From Ruminococcaceae bacterium UBA4871 (GTDB lineage: Bacteria > Bacillota > Clostridia > Oscillospirales > Acutalibacteraceae), in NCBI GenBank assembly GCA_002399445.1, contig DHDR01000007.1:1-15518 (forward strand): a stretch of 15,518 bases of DNA, given 5' to 3'. A model generated the notes under the pieces. That model was not told the origin of the DNA. It ran no database searches and was given only the letters and a program-made list of their open reading frames with translations. Of this stretch, positions 13,078 through 15,518 are shown in pieces. Each line of letters begins with the position of its first letter. The first letter of the stretch is position 1. Both the position numbers and the translations under genes were made by a program.

Positions 13078-15060
13078 ATGCAGCAGGAAGAAGCAGAAAA
13101 ACGCATTGAAGAACTGCGAAAAAAGATCCGGTATCACAACCAAAAATATTATGTAGAAGATGCGCCGGAAATTGATGATTATGAGTATGACAGGTTATAC
13201 CGGGAACTGCAGAATCTTGAGTCGAAATTTCCACAATTGCGGACACCTGATTCTCCGACACAGCAGGTGGGCGGTGCGCCGCTTGCACAGTTCAGCAAAG
13301 TGCGGCATGAGGTGGTTATGGAGAGTCTGCACGATTCCTTTTCTCATGAGGAACTGCGGGAATTTGACCGGCATGTCCGTGAGTCTTTTCCAAATGTGAC
13401 CTATGTAGTGGAACCAAAATTTGACGGCCTGTCTGTCTCATTGGAATACAGGGATGGCATTTTCACCAGAGGCTCAACGCGCGGAGATGGCGTGGTGGGT
13501 GAGGATGTTACGGAAAATCTGCGCACAATCCGCACGATTCCCAAAACACTTTCACAGCCGCTGCCTTTTCTGGAGGTGCGCGGAGAAGTTTATATGTCCC
13601 ATGAAAGCTTCTTTCAACTTTGTGCGAAACAGGAACTTGCGGGCGAAAAGCCTTTTAAAAATCCGCGCAATGCGGCGGCAGGTTCTCTCCGTCAGAAAGA
13701 CAGCCGGGTTACAGCATCCCGTGTGCTGGACATCTTTGTATTCAATGTTCAGCAGATTACCGGCAAAACGCTGACACAGCATGATGAGGCGCTGTCTTAT
13801 CTGAAAATGCTGGGGTTTACGGTATCTCCGTTTTATAAGACGTGCAGCACGATTGAAGAAGTTCTCCAGGAAGTGGACCGGATTGGCAGTCTGCGCGGTT
13901 CCTTAGGGTATTCGACGGATGGTGCCGTTATAAAAGTCAATGATTTTGCCCAGCGCCGTGCGCTTGGCAGCACGGCCAAATTCCCCAAATGGGCAGAAGC
14001 ATTTAAATATCCGCCGGAAGAAAAAGAAACCAAGCTGCTGAATATTGAAGTGAATGTCGGCCGTACAGGCGTGCTGACTCCAATCGGCGATTTTGAGCCA
14101 GTCAGTATTGCCGGCACGACCGTCAGCAGGGCTACCCTGCATAATCAGGACTACATTACGGAAAAAGACATCCGGATTGGAGATATGGTGAAGCTGCGCA
14201 AAGCGGGAGAAATCATTCCGGAAGTGGTTAGCGTGATTTCCCATGCAGAAAACTCAGCTCCGTACCATCTGCCCGAATTTTGCCCATCGTGTGGCAGTCC
14301 GGTTACCCGGGAGGAAGGTGAAGCGGCGGTTCGGTGTACCAATGCGGCCTGTCCGGCACAGCTTTCCCGCCATTTAATCCACTTTGTCAGCCGCAACGCG
14401 ATGAATATTGACAGCTGCGGTCCAGCCGTACTGGAGCAGCTGGTTGCCAAAGGTCTGGTTCGTTCACCTGCCGACTTGTATACGCTGACGGTGCAGCAGC
14501 TTACCCAGATTGAACGGATGGGGGAAAAATCGGCACAGAATTTGCTGAACGGCATTGAACGCAGCAAGCAGAATGACCTTTCCCGTCTGCTGTTTGCACT
14601 GGGAATTCCGCATATTGGCCAGAAAGCGGCTAAATTGCTGGCTGCACGTTTCCACAATATCACTGAACTTTTCAAGGCTTCGGCAGAAGACATCGTTTCT
14701 ATTGAGGGGTTTGGAGAAATCATGGCAGACAGTGTGCATGAATTTTTTAGCCTAACAGCGACAGCGGAGTTAATCGGGCACCTGCGGGATGCCGGCGTCA
14801 ATATGGAAAGTCAGCAGCAGGGAAATGCGGACAGCCGCTTTGCCGGGAAGACATTCGTGCTGACGGGGACGCTGCCGAACATGACACGTACGGAAGCGGC
14901 TGCTGTTATTGAAAAGTTTGGGGGAAAGGTCAGCGGAAGCGTTAGCAAAAAGACCAGTTTTATCCTTGTGGGTGAAGCAGCGGGCAGTAAGTTAGCCAAA
15001 GCGCAGAGTTTGGGTATTCCTGTTCTTTCGGAAGAAGACTTTGAAAAAATGCTTTCTTAG
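13078..15060 (+). CDS. ligA: NAD-dependent DNA ligase LigA
   Basis: This 660-residue replicative and repair ligase seals nicks using NAD+. In order it shows an N-terminal Ia domain that binds NMN (about 1-70, YYVEDAPEIDDYEYD), and the adenylation domain with catalytic K114 in KFDG. The OB fold follows, then a zinc finger with C402, C405, C420 and C425, helix-hairpin-helix repeats around 445-575 and a C-terminal BRCT domain (about 585-660). The length is normal and all key residues are present. The start is ATG 13078, with GGAGG (13067-13071) 6 bases upstream. It follows yunB without a terminator and precedes yhbY by 56 bases. Confidence 0.98.
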   Translation: MQQEEAEKRIEELRKKIRYHNQKYYVEDAPEIDDYEYDRLYRELQNLESKFPQLRTPDSPTQQVGGAPLAQFSKVRHEVVMESLHDSFSHEELREFDRHVRESFPNVTYVVEPKFDGLSVSLEYRDGIFTRGSTRGDGVVGEDVTENLRTIRTIPKTLSQPLPFLEVRGEVYMSHESFFQLCAKQELAGEKPFKNPRNAAAGSLRQKDSRVTASRVLDIFVFNVQQITGKTLTQHDEALSYLKMLGFTVSPFYKTCSTIEEVLQEVDRIGSLRGSLGYSTDGAVIKVNDFAQRRALGSTAKFPKWAEAFKYPPEEKETKLLNIEVNVGRTGVLTPIGDFEPVSIAGTTVSRATLHNQDYITEKDIRIGDMVKLRKAGEIIPEVVSVISHAENSAPYHLPEFCPSCGSPVTREEGEAAVRCTNAACPAQLSRHLIHFVSRNAMNIDSCGPAVLEQLVAKGLVRSPADLYTLTVQQLTQIERMGEKSAQNLLNGIERSKQNDLSRLLFALGIPHIGQKAAKLLAARFHNITELFKASAEDIVSIEGFGEIMADSVHEFFSLTATAELIGHLRDAGVNMESQQQGNADSRFAGKTFVLTGTLPNMTRTEAAAVIEKFGGKVSGSVSKKTSFILVGEAAGSKLAKAQSLGIPVLSEEDFEKMLS

Positions 15061-15116
15061 GCTGTTTTATCAGGAAAACAATTATGCATTATGATTTTAT
15101 TTTGAAGGAGACTTTT

Positions 15117-15425
15117 ATGCTTACCAGTAAACAACGCGCTTATCTGCGCAGCCTTGCTAATCCACTCGAAACGATTCTTATGGTTGGGAAAGGCGGCCTT
15201 TCCTCCGACATTGTGTATCAGGCAGATACTGCATTAGAGCGGCGGGAATTAATTAAAGGCCGTGTTTTGCCGGATACCTGTCCGGTTTCTTCCAAAGAAG
15301 CTGCCGCGGCACTCGCACGGGATACACAGTCGGAAGTGGTGCAGGTTATTGGCTCCCGCTTCATTTTATACCGGAGAAATCAGAAAGAACCCAAAATCGC
15401 TCTTCCCAAAGCGAGAAAAAAGTAA
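15117..15425 (+). CDS. yhbY: YhbY family CRM-domain RNA-binding protein
   Basis: This 102-residue protein consists of one CRM domain, a small fold that binds RNA. Relatives (YhbY in E. coli, YqeI in B. subtilis) associate with pre-50S ribosomal particles. The GxxG loop is visible as GKGGLS at 25-30, followed by a helix and the ELIKGRVL strand (44-51). The basic tail is RRNQK...KARKK. The start is ATG 15117, with AAGGAG (15105-15110) 6 bases upstream. An in-frame ATG at 15084 lacks a site and would add 11 residues. yhbY followed by nadD is a common order in Firmicutes. No terminator separates it from nadD. Confidence 0.96.
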   Translation: MLTSKQRAYLRSLANPLETILMVGKGGLSSDIVYQADTALERRELIKGRVLPDTCPVSSKEAAAALARDTQSEVVQVIGSRFILYRRNQKEPKIALPKARKK

Positions 15426-15465
15426 TACAATAAAAACAGTTGGGTATGAGTCGGGGGATGCACAA

Positions 15466-15518
15466 ATGGACAAACTTCTGGTATATGGAGGTACATTTAA
15501 TCCGTTTCATTATGGGCA
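15466..15518 (+). CDS. nadD: Nicotinate-nucleotide adenylyltransferase, N-terminal fragment
   Basis: Only 17 complete codons are inside the window. They read MDKLLVYGGTFNPFHYG, which carries the nucleotidyltransferase signature GGTFNPFHxGH that binds ATP. In the family this enzyme converts nicotinate mononucleotide to deamido-NAD in NAD synthesis. The ATG at 15466 has GGGGG (15453-15457) 8 bases upstream. An ATG at 15458 is out of frame. The position directly after yhbY supports the call. The gene runs off the window end. Confidence 0.9.
   Translation, partial: MDKLLVYGGTFNPFHYG

Noticed and set aside
14151..14801. 216-codon minus-strand frame opposite ligA
   Set aside because: The complementary strand clearly codes for the zinc finger and helix-hairpin-helix part of LigA. 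The frame is Ser/Arg-rich without motifs.
1..15518. Search for mobile elements, CRISPR repeats, tRNA genes and toxin-antitoxin pairs
   Set aside because: No direct-repeat arrays, transposase motifs, tRNA cloverleaf or small paired genes were found by eye. Base composition is even apart from intergenic regions.

Overview
The window looks like chromosomal DNA from a spore-forming anaerobic member of the Clostridia, most likely the Ruminococcaceae/Oscillospiraceae side. This is inferred from gene content, not from a search. The pointers are a reverse-order rubrerythrin (anaerobic peroxide defence), an ispH-rpsA fusion gene typical of Clostridia, the sporulation gene yunB, a DUF5685/J-protein gene pair, and strong AGGAGG-type ribosome binding sites. 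All genes I accept are on the + strand and are tightly packed. No tRNA, rRNA, CRISPR array, insertion sequence or phage gene is visible, and no gene-free stretch exceeds 300 bases.

Layout. (1) 47-592: reverse rubrerythrin, apparently single, closed by a perfect 17-bp terminator (617-657). (2) 736-3472: a two-gene flavoprotein unit, a BaiN/YhiN (HI0933-like) paralogue and a large COG2509-type FAD protein, behind a plausible promoter. (3) 3740-5855: a DUF5685 protein starting at TTG, a small J-domain protein with a cysteine-rich tail, and a polytopic membrane protein resembling an ECF S component, closed by a terminator (5873-5916). This is the least understood unit here. (4) 6093-8220: an RpiR/MurR-type SIS-domain regulator overlapping a second, longer BaiN paralogue, with a terminator-like hairpin in the regulator's leader. 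(5) 8338-12253: cmk, two PlsC-type acyltransferases and the ispH-rpsA fusion, joined by 4-base start/stop overlaps after the first acyltransferase, with a strong promoter carrying a palindrome over its -35 and a terminator at 12266-12305. (6) 12386-15518: yunB, ligA, yhbY and the first 17 codons of nadD.

How the genes fit together. Unit 5 couples nucleotide supply (CMP kinase), phospholipid acylation, isoprenoid precursor synthesis (IspH) and an S1-type translation protein in one transcript. Inside the fused gene an in-frame ATG preceded by a near-ideal Shine-Dalgarno sits exactly between the IspH and S1 parts, so the gene may yield both a fusion and a free S1 protein. Unit 6 begins with an outer-forespore/mother-cell sporulation gene and continues into housekeeping genes: NAD-dependent ligase, a ribosome-associated RNA-binding protein and NAD synthesis. 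Units 2 and 4 together contain three distinct FAD proteins of poorly known substrate.

The best candidates for something undescribed are the DUF5685/J-protein/membrane-protein cassette, the internal S1 start, a terminator-like hairpin embedded in the first codons of the second acyltransferase, and the palindrome over the cmk promoter.
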